Source of the DNA: Candidatus Rokuibacteriota bacterium
GTDB lineage: Bacteria; Methylomirabilota; Methylomirabilia; Rokubacteriales; CSP1-6
Reading direction: 5' to 3'
Assembly (NCBI GenBank): GCA_003220225.1
Contig: QHRU01000037.1
Span: 58,975 to 122,974, forward strand
Length of the DNA stretch: 64,000 bases
Shown here piece by piece: positions 1 through 9,371 of this stretch (its first letter is position 1; each line of letters starts with the position of its first letter). The notes under the pieces were generated by a model. It saw only the letters and a program-made list of their open reading frames with translations, was not told the DNA's origin and searched no databases. Made by a program: the position numbers and the translations under genes.

Positions 1-843
<843 letters not shown>

Positions 844-847
<4 letters not shown>

Positions 848-1194
848 GCGCGGCGCTCCCACTCGGCCAGCTTCCGGAGCGCCGCGTCCTTCGCGGCGCC
901 GGCGGTGAGGCCGTTCAGGCCGTGGACCTGGCGCGCGCCGGCCAGCTCGACGAGCGTCACCCGCTTGGCGTCGCCGGGCTCGAAGCGCACCGCGGTGCCC
1001 GCGGGGACGTTCAGCCGCATGCCGAACGCCTGCGGCCGATCGAACCGCAGCGCGCGATTCACCTCGAAGAAGTGGAAGTGCGAGCCGACCTGGATCGGCC
1101 GGTCGCCGGTGTTCTCCACGGTGAGCTCGAGCGTCCGCCGGCCCGCGTTCGCCTCCACGTCGCCGCTGTCGAGCAGGTACTCGCCTGGAATCAC
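844..1194 (-). CDS. ureB: Urease beta subunit
   Basis: Structural subunit of urease, 116 residues, close to the usual length of separate UreB proteins. It opens with the typical MIPGEY and contains the conserved HFHFFEVN and the C-terminal GLNG region. It forms the trimeric urease core with UreA and UreC. Its stop overlaps the ureC ATG by four bases. Unusually, it is separated from ureA by a transporter gene (1228-1854). Confidence 0.97.
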
Positions 1195-1227
1195 TGCGGC
1201 CTCCTTGGGCTCGGCATCCGTCCCGAC

Positions 1228-1854
1228 TCAGCTGCGCCGAACGGCGGCGACGCCGACGCCGGCGGTCACCAGCATCGCGCCGGCGACCCCGTCGGCCAGA
1301 CGCGCGAAGCGAGGGTTCACGGCGAGCGCGTGGAGCCGGCCGGCGGCCGCGCCGTAGGCGAGCAGCACGACGAGCTCGATCGCCACGCTGGTCACGGCCA
1401 GCACGAGCACCTGGACGGCCACGTGGCCGGTAGGCTCGATGAACTGCGGCAGCAGGGCCACGAAGAACAGCAGCGCCTTGGGATTCGCGGTCTGCAGCAC
1501 GAACCCGTTCACGAACGTCCGGCGCCGGCCCGCGGCGCCCGTCGGTCCGGGCGCGAGCGAGCGCGCGGCCCGGCGCCCCGCGAGCGCGCGCACGCCGAGC
1601 CAGATCAGATAGGCGGCGCCCAGCCAGCGGACGAGCGAGAAGAGCTCGTACGACGCGAGCAGCACGGCGCCGAGGCCCGTGGCCGAGAGCGCGAAATAGA
1701 GGGCGTTGCCGGCGAGGATGCCGAGCGTCGCCCACCCCGACGCGGCGGCGCCGCGCGTCAGCGCCTGCGCGACCACGAAGAGGACGGCCGGCCCCGGCGT
1801 CAGGCACAGCAGGCTCTCCGTGAGCACGAACAGCGCCCACACCTCGAGACTCAC
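1228..1854 (-). CDS. LysE/RhtB-family exporter inside the urease operon
   Basis: Predicted inner-membrane exporter of 208 residues, mostly hydrophobic with about six membrane segments. The family hallmark TPGPA is near residue 20. Family members export amino acids such as lysine, homoserine or threonine; the substrate here cannot be read from sequence. It lies on the same strand between ureA and ureB with short gaps (31 and 33 bases), so it is almost certainly co-transcribed with urease. Base composition matches its neighbours, so there is no obvious sign of recent transfer. Export of a nitrogenous compound is only a guess from context. Confidence 0.85.
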   Translation of the reverse strand: MSLEVWALFVLTESLLCLTPGPAVLFVVAQALTRGAAASGWATLGILAGNALYFALSATGLGAVLLASYELFSLVRWLGAAYLIWLGVRALAGRRAARSLAPGPTGAAGRRRTFVNGFVLQTANPKALLFFVALLPQFIEPTGHVAVQVLVLAVTSVAIELVVLLAYGAAAGRLHALAVNPRFARLADGVAGAMLVTAGVGVAAVRRS

Positions 1855-1885
1855 TCCGGTCCCTCCGCGGCTCGCACGGCCATGA

Positions 1886-2188
1886 TCAGCGGATCGGGTG
1901 GTGGATCGTGACGAGCTTCGTGCCGTCGGGGAAGGTGCCTTCGACCTGCACCTCGTCGATCATCTCGGGCACGCCCTCCATCACCTCGTCGCGACGGAGA
2001 ATCGACAACCCCGCCTCCATGAGCTCGGACACGCTGCGCCCGTCGCGAATGCCCTCGAGGATGTCCGCGGTGATGATGGCGAGCGCCTCGGGATGGTTGA
2101 GCTTGAGACCGCGCCCCTTGCGCCGGCGCGCCAGCTCGGCCGCGGTGAAGATGAGCAGCTTTTCCTGCTCTCTGGGCGTGAGGTGCAT
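1886..2188 (-). CDS. ureA: Urease gamma subunit
   Basis: Small structural subunit of urease, 100 residues, the standard UreA length. It starts [12 protein letters not shown] and carries the conserved HPEAL and [12 protein letters not shown] segments. It follows urtE by only 17 bases, which joins the urea transporter and urease into one transcription unit. The ATG at 2188 matches the family start exactly. Confidence 0.97.
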   Translation of the reverse strand: MHLTPREQEKLLIFTAAELARRRKGRGLKLNHPEALAIITADILEGIRDGRSVSELMEAGLSILRRDEVMEGVPEMIDEVQVEGTFPDGTKLVTIHHPIR

Positions 2189-2205
2189 CGTTGGACCTCC
2201 GAGCC

Positions 2206-2895
2206 TCAGACGGTGAGGTGCTGCTTCACTTGGTCGGCGTGCAGATCCCGGGTGGCGCCGGCCGCCACCACCGCGCCCTTCGCCATGATCACATACGCGT
2301 CGGCCAGCCGCTCGGCGAAGTCGAGGTATTGCTCGACGAGCAGCACGGCCAGCCCCATCTCCTTCTTGATGCGGCGGATCGCCTCCTCGATCTCGAGGAT
2401 GAGGGAGGGCTGGATCCCCTCGGTCGGCTCGTCGAGCATGAGGAGCCTGGGACGCGTGAGCAGCGCGCGCCCTATGGCCAGCATCTGCTGCTCGCCGCCC
2501 GACAGCACGCCGCCCTTGCGCCCGAGGAAGCGCCGCAGCGCGGGAAAGAGGTCGAGCACGTCGTCCATGCGGTCGGTCCGCCCGCAGCCCAGCTGGGCCA
2601 CCCTCAGATTCTCCTCGACCGTGAGGTGCGGGAAGATCTCGCGGCCCTGCGGCACGTAGCCGATGCCCGCGCGCGCGCGGCGGTCGGACGACCAACGGGT
2701 GATGTCCGCCCCGTCGAAGCTCACGCGCCCGCCGCGGGCCGGCAGCAGACCCATGACCGTCTTGAGCAGCGTGGTCTTGCCCACGCCGTTGCGGCCCATC
2801 AGGCAGAGGACCTCGCCCTGGGCGACCGACAGGTCGACGCCCCAGAGCACCTGCGAGCCGCCGTAGGCGACGTCGAGCCGCTCAACCGTGAGCAT
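2206..2895 (-). CDS. urtE: Urea ABC transporter ATP-binding protein UrtE
   Basis: One of two ATPases of the high-affinity urea importer, 229 residues, related to LivF. The Walker A motif GRNGVGKT is at residues 34-41, the signature LSGGEQQML and Walker B region LLMLDEP follow, and the H-loop region is in place. It acts on the cytoplasmic face with UrtD to power the UrtBC channel. The start overlaps the end of urtD by 14 bases. Position next to urtD and ureA separates it from the general amino-acid LivF encoded at 57946. Confidence 0.95.
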   Translation of the reverse strand: MLTVERLDVAYGGSQVLWGVDLSVAQGEVLCLMGRNGVGKTTLLKTVMGLLPARGGRVSFDGADITRWSSDRRARAGIGYVPQGREIFPHLTVEENLRVAQLGCGRTDRMDDVLDLFPALRRFLGRKGGVLSGGEQQMLAIGRALLTRPRLLMLDEPTEGIQPSLILEIEEAIRRIKKEMGLAVLLVEQYLDFAERLADAYVIMAKGAVVAAGATRDLHADQVKQHLTV

Positions 2896-3658
2896 CGGCC
2901 GTCTCGCGGCGGCGCCCGAGGTAGACCTCGAGCACGCGCGGATCCGACTGCACCTGCTCCACCGGGCCTTCGCACAGCACCGTGCCCTGGTGCAGCACGG
3001 TGACCTTGCGCGCGATCTGTCGCACGAACTCCATGTCGTGCTCGATGACGAGCACGGAGCGGTCGACGGCGATCGACTCCAGCAGCTCGCCCGTGCGCGC
3101 CGTCTCCTCGTCGGTCATGCCCGCCACCGGCTCGTCCACGAGCAGGAGCTCGGGATCCTGCGCCATCACCATGCCGATCTCGAGCCACTGCTTCTCGCCG
3201 TGCGACAGCACACCGGCCGGCAGCGACGCCTTGCCCCCGAGCCCCACCGTGCTCAGGGTGGCCGCGATCCGCTCGCGCTCGCCCGCGGCGTCGCGCTCCA
3301 GCAGGGCGGCGAAGACGCCCTTGCTGGCGCGCTTGAGCGAGAGCTCGACGTTGTCCCACACGCTGAGGTTGACGAAGACCGACGGCGTCTGGAACTTGCG
3401 GCCGATGCCGAGCCCGACGACGTCGTTCTCGGCGAGGGGGATGAGATCGGTGTGGTCGCCGAAGATCACGCGGCCGTGCTCGGGCTTCGCGCGCCCGGAG
3501 ATCACGTCGAGCAGTGTCGTCTTGCCCGCGCCGTTCGGGCCGATGACCACGCGCAGCTCGCGGCGGTCCATGTAGAAGTTCAGGCGCGACAGCGCCTTGA
3601 AGCCGTCGTAGGAGACGGTGACGTCCTCGAGATAGATGATGGAGCCGGTGCTGGTCAT
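2882..3658 (-). CDS. urtD: Urea ABC transporter ATP-binding protein UrtD
   Basis: Second ATPase of the urea importer, 258 residues, LivG type. Walker A GPNGAGKTT is at 40-48, the signature is the UrtD-style LSHGEKQWLEIG near 151, and Walker B is LLLVDEP. The ATG at 3658 overlaps the urtC stop as ATGA, which settles the start against longer upstream frames. Confidence 0.95.
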   Translation of the reverse strand: MTSTGSIIYLEDVTVSYDGFKALSRLNFYMDRRELRVVIGPNGAGKTTLLDVISGRAKPEHGRVIFGDHTDLIPLAENDVVGLGIGRKFQTPSVFVNLSVWDNVELSLKRASKGVFAALLERDAAGERERIAATLSTVGLGGKASLPAGVLSHGEKQWLEIGMVMAQDPELLLVDEPVAGMTDEETARTGELLESIAVDRSVLVIEHDMEFVRQIARKVTVLHQGTVLCEGPVEQVQSDPRVLEVYLGRRRETADAHG

Positions 3659-4797
3659 GGGAGCGGCGACCGCGAGGCCGGCTCGGGGCGTGGGTGGCCC
3701 GTGCCGGACAGTTCCCGGCTGCGTCGCAGCAGCGACGACACGCGCGTCGCGGCGCGCGCGATCGCCCCCGCGACGCCGTCCGGGAAGAAGAGCACGACGC
3801 CCATGAAGAGCCCGCCGAGGAACAGGAGCCAGACGTCGGGGTAGCTCGTGGTGAGCCACGACTGCATCCAGTTCACGCCGAAGGCGCCCCCCACCGCGCC
3901 CACCAGCGTGCCGCGGCCGCCCGCGGCCACCCACACCACCATCTCGATCGACGGCAGCACACCGATCTTGGCGGGCGTGACGATGCCCACCTGCGGCGCG
4001 TAGAGGGCGCCCGCGATCCCCGCCAGCACCGCGGAGACGACGAACACGAAGAGCTTGTAGCGCGCCGGCGAGTAGCCGGAGAAGAGCACGCGCGTCTCGC
4101 TGTCGCGGATGGCCACGAGCACCTTGCCCGCCCGGCTGCCGGTGATCCGGCGACAGGCCAGGTACGCCACCACGAGCGTCACCGCCGTGACCACGTAGAG
4201 GCCGCGCTGCGTGGACGGCTGGTTCAGTGGAAAGCCGAAGATCGTCTTGAAGTCCGCGAGGCCGTTGGTGCCGCCCAGCCGCATCTCGTTGCGGTTGAAC
4301 ACCAGCCACGCCGAGAGCGCGAGCGCCTGCGTGATGATCGAGAAATACACGCCGCGGATGCGGCTGCGGAAGGCGAGGAACCCGAAGGCGAGCGCGAACA
4401 GCCCCGGGACCAGCACCACCGCCGCCAGCGTGAACGCGCCGGAGTAGAACGGCTTCCAGAACAGCGGCAGCTCCTTCACCTGGTTCCAGACCATGAAGTC
4501 CGGCAGCGCGCTCTGGTACACGCTCTTGGAGCCGATCTCCAGCATCAGGTGCATGCCCATCGCATAGGCGCCGAGGCCGAAGAACACGCCGTGGCCGAGG
4601 CTGAGCACGCCGGCGTAGCCCCACAGCAGATCGAGGCCCAGCGCGAGGATGGCGTACGCGAGGAACTTGCCGAAGAGGTTCAGCCGGAAGTCCGAGAGAT
4701 GCAGCGGCGAGCTCGCGGGCAGCGCGTTGCAGACCGGCAGCACCACCACGAGCAGCAACGTGGCGACGGCGATGGCGGCCGCCTCACGCCTCGGCAC
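3655..4797 (-). CDS. urtC: Urea ABC transporter permease UrtC
   Basis: Inner-membrane permease subunit of the urea importer, 380 residues, LivM type with roughly eight to ten hydrophobic helices. The conserved GYAGVLSLGHGVFFGLGAYA segment lies in the first third. It pairs with UrtB to form the translocation channel. It overlaps urtB by 14 bases and urtD by four, so the five transporter genes are translationally coupled. Confidence 0.95.
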   Translation of the reverse strand: MPRREAAAIAVATLLLVVVLPVCNALPASSPLHLSDFRLNLFGKFLAYAILALGLDLLWGYAGVLSLGHGVFFGLGAYAMGMHLMLEIGSKSVYQSALPDFMVWNQVKELPLFWKPFYSGAFTLAAVVLVPGLFALAFGFLAFRSRIRGVYFSIITQALALSAWLVFNRNEMRLGGTNGLADFKTIFGFPLNQPSTQRGLYVVTAVTLVVAYLACRRITGSRAGKVLVAIRDSETRVLFSGYSPARYKLFVFVVSAVLAGIAGALYAPQVGIVTPAKIGVLPSIEMVVWVAAGGRGTLVGAVGGAFGVNWMQSWLTTSYPDVWLLFLGGLFMGVVLFFPDGVAGAIARAATRVSSLLRRSRELSGTGHPRPEPASRSPLP

Positions 4798-6430
4798 TGC
4801 GTCCCCGCGTGGCGAAGAGTCCGGCCGGCCGGCGCTGCAGGAAGATCATGACCGCGACCAGGATGGCCACCTTGGCGAACACGGCGCCGAGCGCGGGCTC
4901 GATCCCCTTGTTCAGCCCGCCGATGCCCGCCGCGGCCAGGATGGTCCCCGCGAGCTTCCCGACGCCGCCCGTCACCACCACCATGAAGGAGTCCACGATG
5001 TAGTTCTGGCCGAGCGATGGCCCCACGTTGCCGACCTGGGTGAGGGCGGCGCCCGCGAGGCCGGCGAGGCCGGCGCCGAGCCCGAAGGTCACCGCGTCCA
5101 CGACGCCCGCGCGCACGCCGAGGCACGACGACATCCCGCGGTTCTGGGTCACCGCGCGGATGGCGAGCCCGCGGTCGGTGCGGAAGAGCAGCCAGTACAT
5201 GCCGGCCACGCTCACCGCCGCCAGCGCGATGATGAAGAGCCGGTTGAAGGGCAGCGTGAGCCCGGTCATGAGGGCGAAGCCTCCGGAGAGCCAGCTCGGC
5301 GACGAGACATCCACGTTGGCGGCGCCGAACCACAGGCGCAGCCCCTGCTGGATGATGAGCGAGGCGCCCCACGTGAGCAGCAGCGTCTCCAGCGGGCGGC
5401 CGTAGAGGCGGCGGATCACGCCGCGCTCGAGGACGACGCCGACGAGCGCGGCCACGACGAACGACACGGGCAGCGCCACCACGAAGTACGCGTCGAACCA
5501 CTCGGGCCATCGCGCCCGAAACACGTTCTGCACGACGAACGTGCTGTAGGCGCCGAGGGCCATCAGCTCGCCGTGCGCCATGTTGATGACGCCCATCAGG
5601 CCGAACACGATGGCCAGCCCGAGCGCCATCAGGAGCAGGATGGAGGCGAGTGACGCGCCCTGGAACACCGTCTCCACGGTGCGCACGAGCAGGCTCCAGC
5701 GCTCGATCTGCCGGATGGCCTGCCTCGCCGCGTCGCGCTCCGCGGGCGAGGCGCCCGCGTCCGCGGCCAGCGTCTGGAGCGCGGGCATGGCGTCGAACGA
5801 GTGCAGGGTGCCCAGCGACTGCGCGGCGAGGATGCGGACCGCCGCCTCGCCGTGCGCGAGGCGGATGAGGGCGAGCGCTTCCCGCAGCGCGTGGCGCACG
5901 CGCTCGACCGGCTCCCTGGCGATGGCGGCCTCGACGACCGCTGCCGCGCCCGCGTCGGCCTGGTGGCCGAGCTTCACGGCGGCGCCCCGGCGCGTCTCCG
6001 CGTCGGGGCTGGCGAGCTGCGCGCGCGTCTCATCGGCGTCGAGGAACGGCTTGATGGCGATGCGCAGCCGCCGGTCGGCGGCGATCTCGGTGAGGCTCGA
6101 CACGGGGACGATGCCGAGCGGCTTGCGGTCGTAGGCCGACGCGATCTCGATCAGCTCCGCGTCGCCCCGGGTGGACTTGGCGCCGCCGATCACCACCTCC
6201 ACCGTCTTGCCCTGGGTCCGCGCGTAGACGTTGCCATCGCGGAGCGCGCCGAGGAACGCGAGCCATTTCGGATCCCGGCTGGTGCCGAGCGCGTTCACCG
6301 CCGCCTCGCGCTTGTCGCCATCGTCCACCGCGAGGCCGGTGAGGGCCTTGAGCGCTTCCGGAGACTGCGCGTGGCTCGCCGGGGGTCCGGCGAGCCACGC
6401 CACGAGCAACAGCAGCAGCAGACGCTTCAT
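4784..6430 (-). CDS. urtB: Urea ABC transporter permease UrtB
   Basis: Permease subunit of 548 residues. A signal-like hydrophobic N-terminus (residues 1-20) leads into about 240 soluble residues with HEAT-like features. A LivH-type membrane domain follows from about residue 260, with conserved GVINMAHGELMALGAY. The long extracytoplasmic N-domain is normal for UrtB and distinguishes it from LivH. The ATG directly follows the urtA stop (they share base 6430), consistent with coupled translation. Confidence 0.95.
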   Translation of the reverse strand: MKRLLLLLLVAWLAGPPASHAQSPEALKALTGLAVDDGDKREAAVNALGTSRDPKWLAFLGALRDGNVYARTQGKTVEVVIGGAKSTRGDAELIEIASAYDRKPLGIVPVSSLTEIAADRRLRIAIKPFLDADETRAQLASPDAETRRGAAVKLGHQADAGAAAVVEAAIAREPVERVRHALREALALIRLAHGEAAVRILAAQSLGTLHSFDAMPALQTLAADAGASPAERDAARQAIRQIERWSLLVRTVETVFQGASLASILLLMALGLAIVFGLMGVINMAHGELMALGAYSTFVVQNVFRARWPEWFDAYFVVALPVSFVVAALVGVVLERGVIRRLYGRPLETLLLTWGASLIIQQGLRLWFGAANVDVSSPSWLSGGFALMTGLTLPFNRLFIIALAAVSVAGMYWLLFRTDRGLAIRAVTQNRGMSSCLGVRAGVVDAVTFGLGAGLAGLAGAALTQVGNVGPSLGQNYIVDSFMVVVTGGVGKLAGTILAAAGIGGLNKGIEPALGAVFAKVAILVAVMIFLQRRPAGLFATRGRSAEA

Positions 6431-7731
6431 CAGGCCTTCTTCTGGTAGGTACCCTGGTGCTTGACCCAGTCGCAGCCCTTGTCCGGGCTCGTGTACTTCG
6501 ACCACGGCTCCGGCTCGACCAGCCCCTTGGTGCGCGAGATGATCTTGAACTGGCCGTCCTTGAGGATCTCGCCGATGAGCACGGGGCGGTAGGTGTGGTG
6601 GTTGTGCTCGTGCATCTTGATGGTGCCGCTCGGCGCCGCGAACGTCTGGCCGTAGACGGCCTTGCGGACCGGATCGACGTCGAACGTCTTGGCCTTCTCG
6701 ACGGCCTGCTTCCAGATGTAGACGCCGAAGTAGCCCGCCTCCATCGGGTCGTCCGTCACGCGCTTGGCGCCGCCGGGCAGGCCCTTCTTCTGCGCGTACT
6801 CCTTGAACGCGTTCACGAACTTCTTGTTGTTCGCGTTCTCGATGGACTGGAAGTAGTTCCACGCCGCGAGGTGGCCGACCAGCGCGGAGGTATCCATGCC
6901 GCGCAGCTCGTCCTCGGCCACGCTGTACGCCATGATCGGCGCGTTCTCGCTTCGCAGACCCTGGTTGGCGAACTCCTTGTAGAAGGGCACGTTGCTGTCG
7001 CCGTTGATCGTCGACAGCACGCACGCGCCGCCGCCCGAGGAGAAGCGCTTGATCTTGCCGACGATCGTCTGGTAGTCCTGATGGCTGAACGGCGTGTACT
7101 CCTCCTCGATGTTCGCGGCCGGCACGCCCTTGGCGAGCAGGAACGCGCGGAGGATCTTGTTGGCGGTGCGCGGGAAGACGTAGTCCGTGCCCAGCAGGTA
7201 GAACTTCTTGTACGCTCCGCCCTCCTTCGACATCAGATACTCGGCGCCCGGGATGAGCTGCTGGTTCGGCGTGGCGCCCGTGTAGAAGACGTTCTTGCTG
7301 CACTCCTCTCCTTCGTATTGCACCGGGTAGAACAGCAGCCCGTTGTTGTTCTCGAAGACCGGCAGCACCGACTTGCGGCTGACCGACGTCCAGCAGCCGA
7401 ACACGACGGCGACCTTGTCCTGGAGCAGGAGCTGCTTGGCCTTCTCCGCGAACAGGTCCCAGTTCGACGCGGGGTCGACGACCACGGGCTGGATGGGGCG
7501 GCCCATCACCCCGCCCTTGGCGTTGATCTCGTCGACGGCCATCAGCACGACGTCGCGCAGCGACACTTCGCTGATGGCCATCGTGCCCGACAGCGAGTGC
7601 AGGACGCCGATCTTGACCGGGTCCTTGCCCTGGGCGCCGATGATGGACGGGAAGCCGTGGGCGACGGCGACCCCGGCGCCGGCCGCGGCCAGGCCGGTCT
7701 TGAGGAAGTCTCTCCGTGAGTACGTGGACAT
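6430..7731 (-). CDS. urtA: Urea ABC transporter substrate-binding protein UrtA
   Basis: Periplasmic urea-binding protein, 433 residues, type I periplasmic-binding fold. The N-terminus has a twin-arginine signal (SRRDFLK followed by an alanine-rich core), so export of the folded protein by Tat is likely. Conserved UrtA features are GVLHSLSGTMAISE after the signal and the HNHHTYRP segment near the end. A strong ribosome site GAGGAGA lies six bases before the ATG. The 80-base leader between the ANTAR gene and this gene holds a twin hexaloop RNA, so expression may depend on antitermination. Confidence 0.96.
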   Translation of the reverse strand: MSTYSRRDFLKTGLAAAGAGVAVAHGFPSIIGAQGKDPVKIGVLHSLSGTMAISEVSLRDVVLMAVDEINAKGGVMGRPIQPVVVDPASNWDLFAEKAKQLLLQDKVAVVFGCWTSVSRKSVLPVFENNNGLLFYPVQYEGEECSKNVFYTGATPNQQLIPGAEYLMSKEGGAYKKFYLLGTDYVFPRTANKILRAFLLAKGVPAANIEEEYTPFSHQDYQTIVGKIKRFSSGGGACVLSTINGDSNVPFYKEFANQGLRSENAPIMAYSVAEDELRGMDTSALVGHLAAWNYFQSIENANNKKFVNAFKEYAQKKGLPGGAKRVTDDPMEAGYFGVYIWKQAVEKAKTFDVDPVRKAVYGQTFAAPSGTIKMHEHNHHTYRPVLIGEILKDGQFKIISRTKGLVEPEPWSKYTSPDKGCDWVKHQGTYQKKA

Positions 7732-7761
7732 AGCGTCTCCTCTTGAGGGTTCGGGTGATGT

Positions 7762-7802
7762 GGGCGGCGACCCTGCCGCCCGGATCGTGGACGCCGTTGT
7801 CC
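7762..7802 (-). promoter_or_regulatory. Twin hexaloop hairpin: predicted ANTAR RNA target in the urtA leader
   Basis: Read on the minus strand, two hairpins with six-base loops stand seven bases apart. P1 (7802-7789) is GGAC-AACGGC-GTCC. P2 (7781-7762) has a seven-pair GGGCGGC/GCCGCCC stem with loop AGGGTC. Both loops have A at position 1 and G at position 4, the signature described for RNA bound by ANTAR proteins (for example NasR and EutV targets). The element lies between a gene for an ANTAR protein and urtA. No clear U-tract terminator follows, so whether it controls termination or translation is open. Confidence 0.75.
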
Positions 7803-7811
7803 GGTGAGGGA

Positions 7812-8396
7812 TCACGGGATGACGGACTCCGAGACGAGCAACGCGCGCGCGACCTCGACCATCGGCTTGCGGCTGTCCATCGCCGCCCGCCGCAGCCGCT
7901 TGAAGGCCTCGTCCTCGGTGAGGCCGAAGCGCGCCATCAGCGTACCCTTGGCGCGCTCGATCACCTTGCGGTCCTCGAGCGTCTGTTTGAGCTGGCGAGT
8001 CTCGCCGAAGCGCGCGATGGCGAGATCGAGCGCGGGCGCCAGCTCCGCGGGACGCAGCGGCTTGAGCAGGTAGGCCATGATGCCGGCCGCCCGCGCGCGC
8101 TCCACCAGCGCCTCGTCGGTGTGGCTGGTGAAGAGCACGACCGGGCAGTCGCCGGCCGTGAGCTGCGCCGCCGTCTGCACGCCGTCGCCGTCGGGCAGCC
8201 CCGCGGCACAGATGGCGACGTCGGGCGCGGCGCGCCGAACGACCGCCAGCGCGTCGGCGCAGCGCACCGACTCGCCCACCACTTCTCCGCCGGCCGCCCA
8301 GATCGCCGCGCGAAGCGCCGACCGCGACCGCTCGTGATCGTCGACGATGGCGACACGCCATCGCGGACGGGACTGGACAGACTTGTCGGCGCTCAT
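7812..8396 (-). CDS. ANTAR-domain response regulator (AmiR/NasR-like antiterminator)
   Basis: Receiver-like domain (about residues 13-125, starting WRVAIVDDHERSR) joined by a short helix to a C-terminal ANTAR domain (ERAKGTLMARFGLTEDEAFKRLRRAA). ANTAR domains bind twin hexaloop hairpins in nascent RNA and prevent termination. The ATG at 8396 gives 194 residues. A GTG at 8438 would place the sigma54-type promoter inside the gene, so the ATG is preferred. In the receiver the usual phosphoacceptor aspartate appears replaced (VAICAAGLPDG), so activation may not be by classical phosphorylation. It heads the urt-ure operon. Confidence 0.88.
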   Translation of the reverse strand: MSADKSVQSRPRWRVAIVDDHERSRSALRAAIWAAGGEVVGESVRCADALAVVRRAAPDVAICAAGLPDGDGVQTAAQLTAGDCPVVLFTSHTDEALVERARAAGIMAYLLKPLRPAELAPALDLAIARFGETRQLKQTLEDRKVIERAKGTLMARFGLTEDEAFKRLRRAAMDSRKPMVEVARALLVSESVIP

Positions 8397-8410
8397 CGTG
8401 AGGCCTCTAC

Positions 8411-8426
8411 GGCAAGCCCGGTGCCA
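8411..8426 (-). promoter_or_regulatory. Sigma54 (RpoN) promoter, -24/-12, of the ANTAR-urt-ure operon
   Basis: Minus strand reads TGGCAC-CGGGC-TTGCC, matching TGGCAC-N5-TTGC with the required ten bases between the -24 GG and -12 GC. Transcription would start near 8400, only a few bases before the ATG at 8396, so the first gene would have a very short leader. Nitrogen control of urea uptake by RpoN/NtrC is well established in other bacteria. Confidence 0.6.
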
Positions 8427-8595
8427 GACCTCCCGCACGTCAAATCAATCGCTTAGGCGCGGCGCGTCCCGCGTGCTCTGCCCAACCCCCCGGCATCTCG
8501 CGCCCGCCTGCTCATTTCCCAGGCAGAGGCAGGAGGGGACGCCGACGGCGCATCGGGCGTATCGTGATCGAAACCACCGGAAGAGAGGACCCTCG

Positions 8596-9270
8596 ATGCG
8601 AATATCGTCGCTCGTTCTCGCCCTGCTGCTCGTCACCGGCGCCCCCGGCGCCCTGGCGGCCCAACCCGAGCTGAAGACCGAAGAGCAGAAGACGCTCTAC
8701 GCGCTCGGGCTCCTCGTCGCGCAAAACCTGTCGTCGTTCGCGCTGAGCCCGGCCGATCTCGAGATCGTGAAGGCCGGTCTCACGGACGGCGTCGCGAACA
8801 AGGAGAAGAAGGTCGATCTCCAGGCCTACGGTCCGAAGATCCAGGAGTTCCAGAGGGCGCGCGTCACCGCGGCGGCCGTGCCGGAGCGCAAGGCGGGCCA
8901 GGCCTTCGCCGACAAGGCAGCCGCCGAGAAGGGCGCGGTGAAGACGCCCTCGGGCGCGGTCGTCACCACGCTCAAGCCGGGCACGGGCGCGAGTCCCACC
9001 GCGACCGACAAGGTGAAGGTGCACTACCACGGCACGCTGACCGACGGAACGGTGTTCGACAGCTCGGTCCAGCGCGGCGAGCCCATCACGTTTCCGCTGA
9101 GCGGCGTGATCAAGTGCTGGACCGAGGGCGTGCAGCAGATGAAGGTCGGTGGCAAGAGCCGGCTCGTCTGTCCCGCCGACACCGCCTACGGTGACCGCGG
9201 CGCGCCGCCCAAGATCAAGCCCGGCGCCACGCTCGTCTTCGAGGTCGAGCTCCTGGAAATCGTGAAGTAG
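8596..9270 (+). CDS. Secreted FKBP-type peptidyl-prolyl isomerase
   Basis: Protein of 224 residues with a cleavable signal peptide (about 1-22, ending near ALAAQ). An FkpA-like helical N-domain (about 25-110, starting EEQKTLYALG) is followed by an FKBP domain in the last 110 residues (KVHYHGTLTDGTVFDSS, AYGDRG, FEVELLEI). It should catalyse proline isomerisation and act as a chaperone in the periplasm. The ribosome site GAGAGGA precedes the ATG. It is transcribed away from the ANTAR gene and converges on glnA. Confidence 0.93.
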   Translation: MRISSLVLALLLVTGAPGALAAQPELKTEEQKTLYALGLLVAQNLSSFALSPADLEIVKAGLTDGVANKEKKVDLQAYGPKIQEFQRARVTAAAVPERKAGQAFADKAAAEKGAVKTPSGAVVTTLKPGTGASPTATDKVKVHYHGTLTDGTVFDSSVQRGEPITFPLSGVIKCWTEGVQQMKVGGKSRLVCPADTAYGDRGAPPKIKPGATLVFEVELLEIVK

Positions 9271-9297
9271 CGCCTCGCGGGACGCCAGGGGGTCAGA

Positions 9298-9366
9298 GGA
9301 GCGCCCGGGTTCACCCCGGGCGCTCCGAACGTTGGGGGGTTTGGGGGGCCATTTCTGGGCCCCCCA
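9298..9366. repeat. G-rich palindromic element, copy 1 (bidirectional terminator-like)
   Basis: Two hairpins in tandem. A perfect 12-pair stem (9298-9309 with 9315-9326) has a five-base loop. After a GTTGGGGGGTTTGG linker comes an eight-pair stem GGGGGGCC/GGCCCCCC (9343-9350 with 9358-9365). It lies between the convergent FKBP gene and glnA. Nearly the same layout recurs at 49171-49240 and 59411-59485, so it is a dispersed family. Confidence 0.75.
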
Positions 9367-9371
9367 TGCGG

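Noticed and set aside
8397..8438. GTG start of the ANTAR gene at 8438
   Set aside because: It would put the sigma54-type promoter inside the gene and adds residues with no homology to receiver domains.
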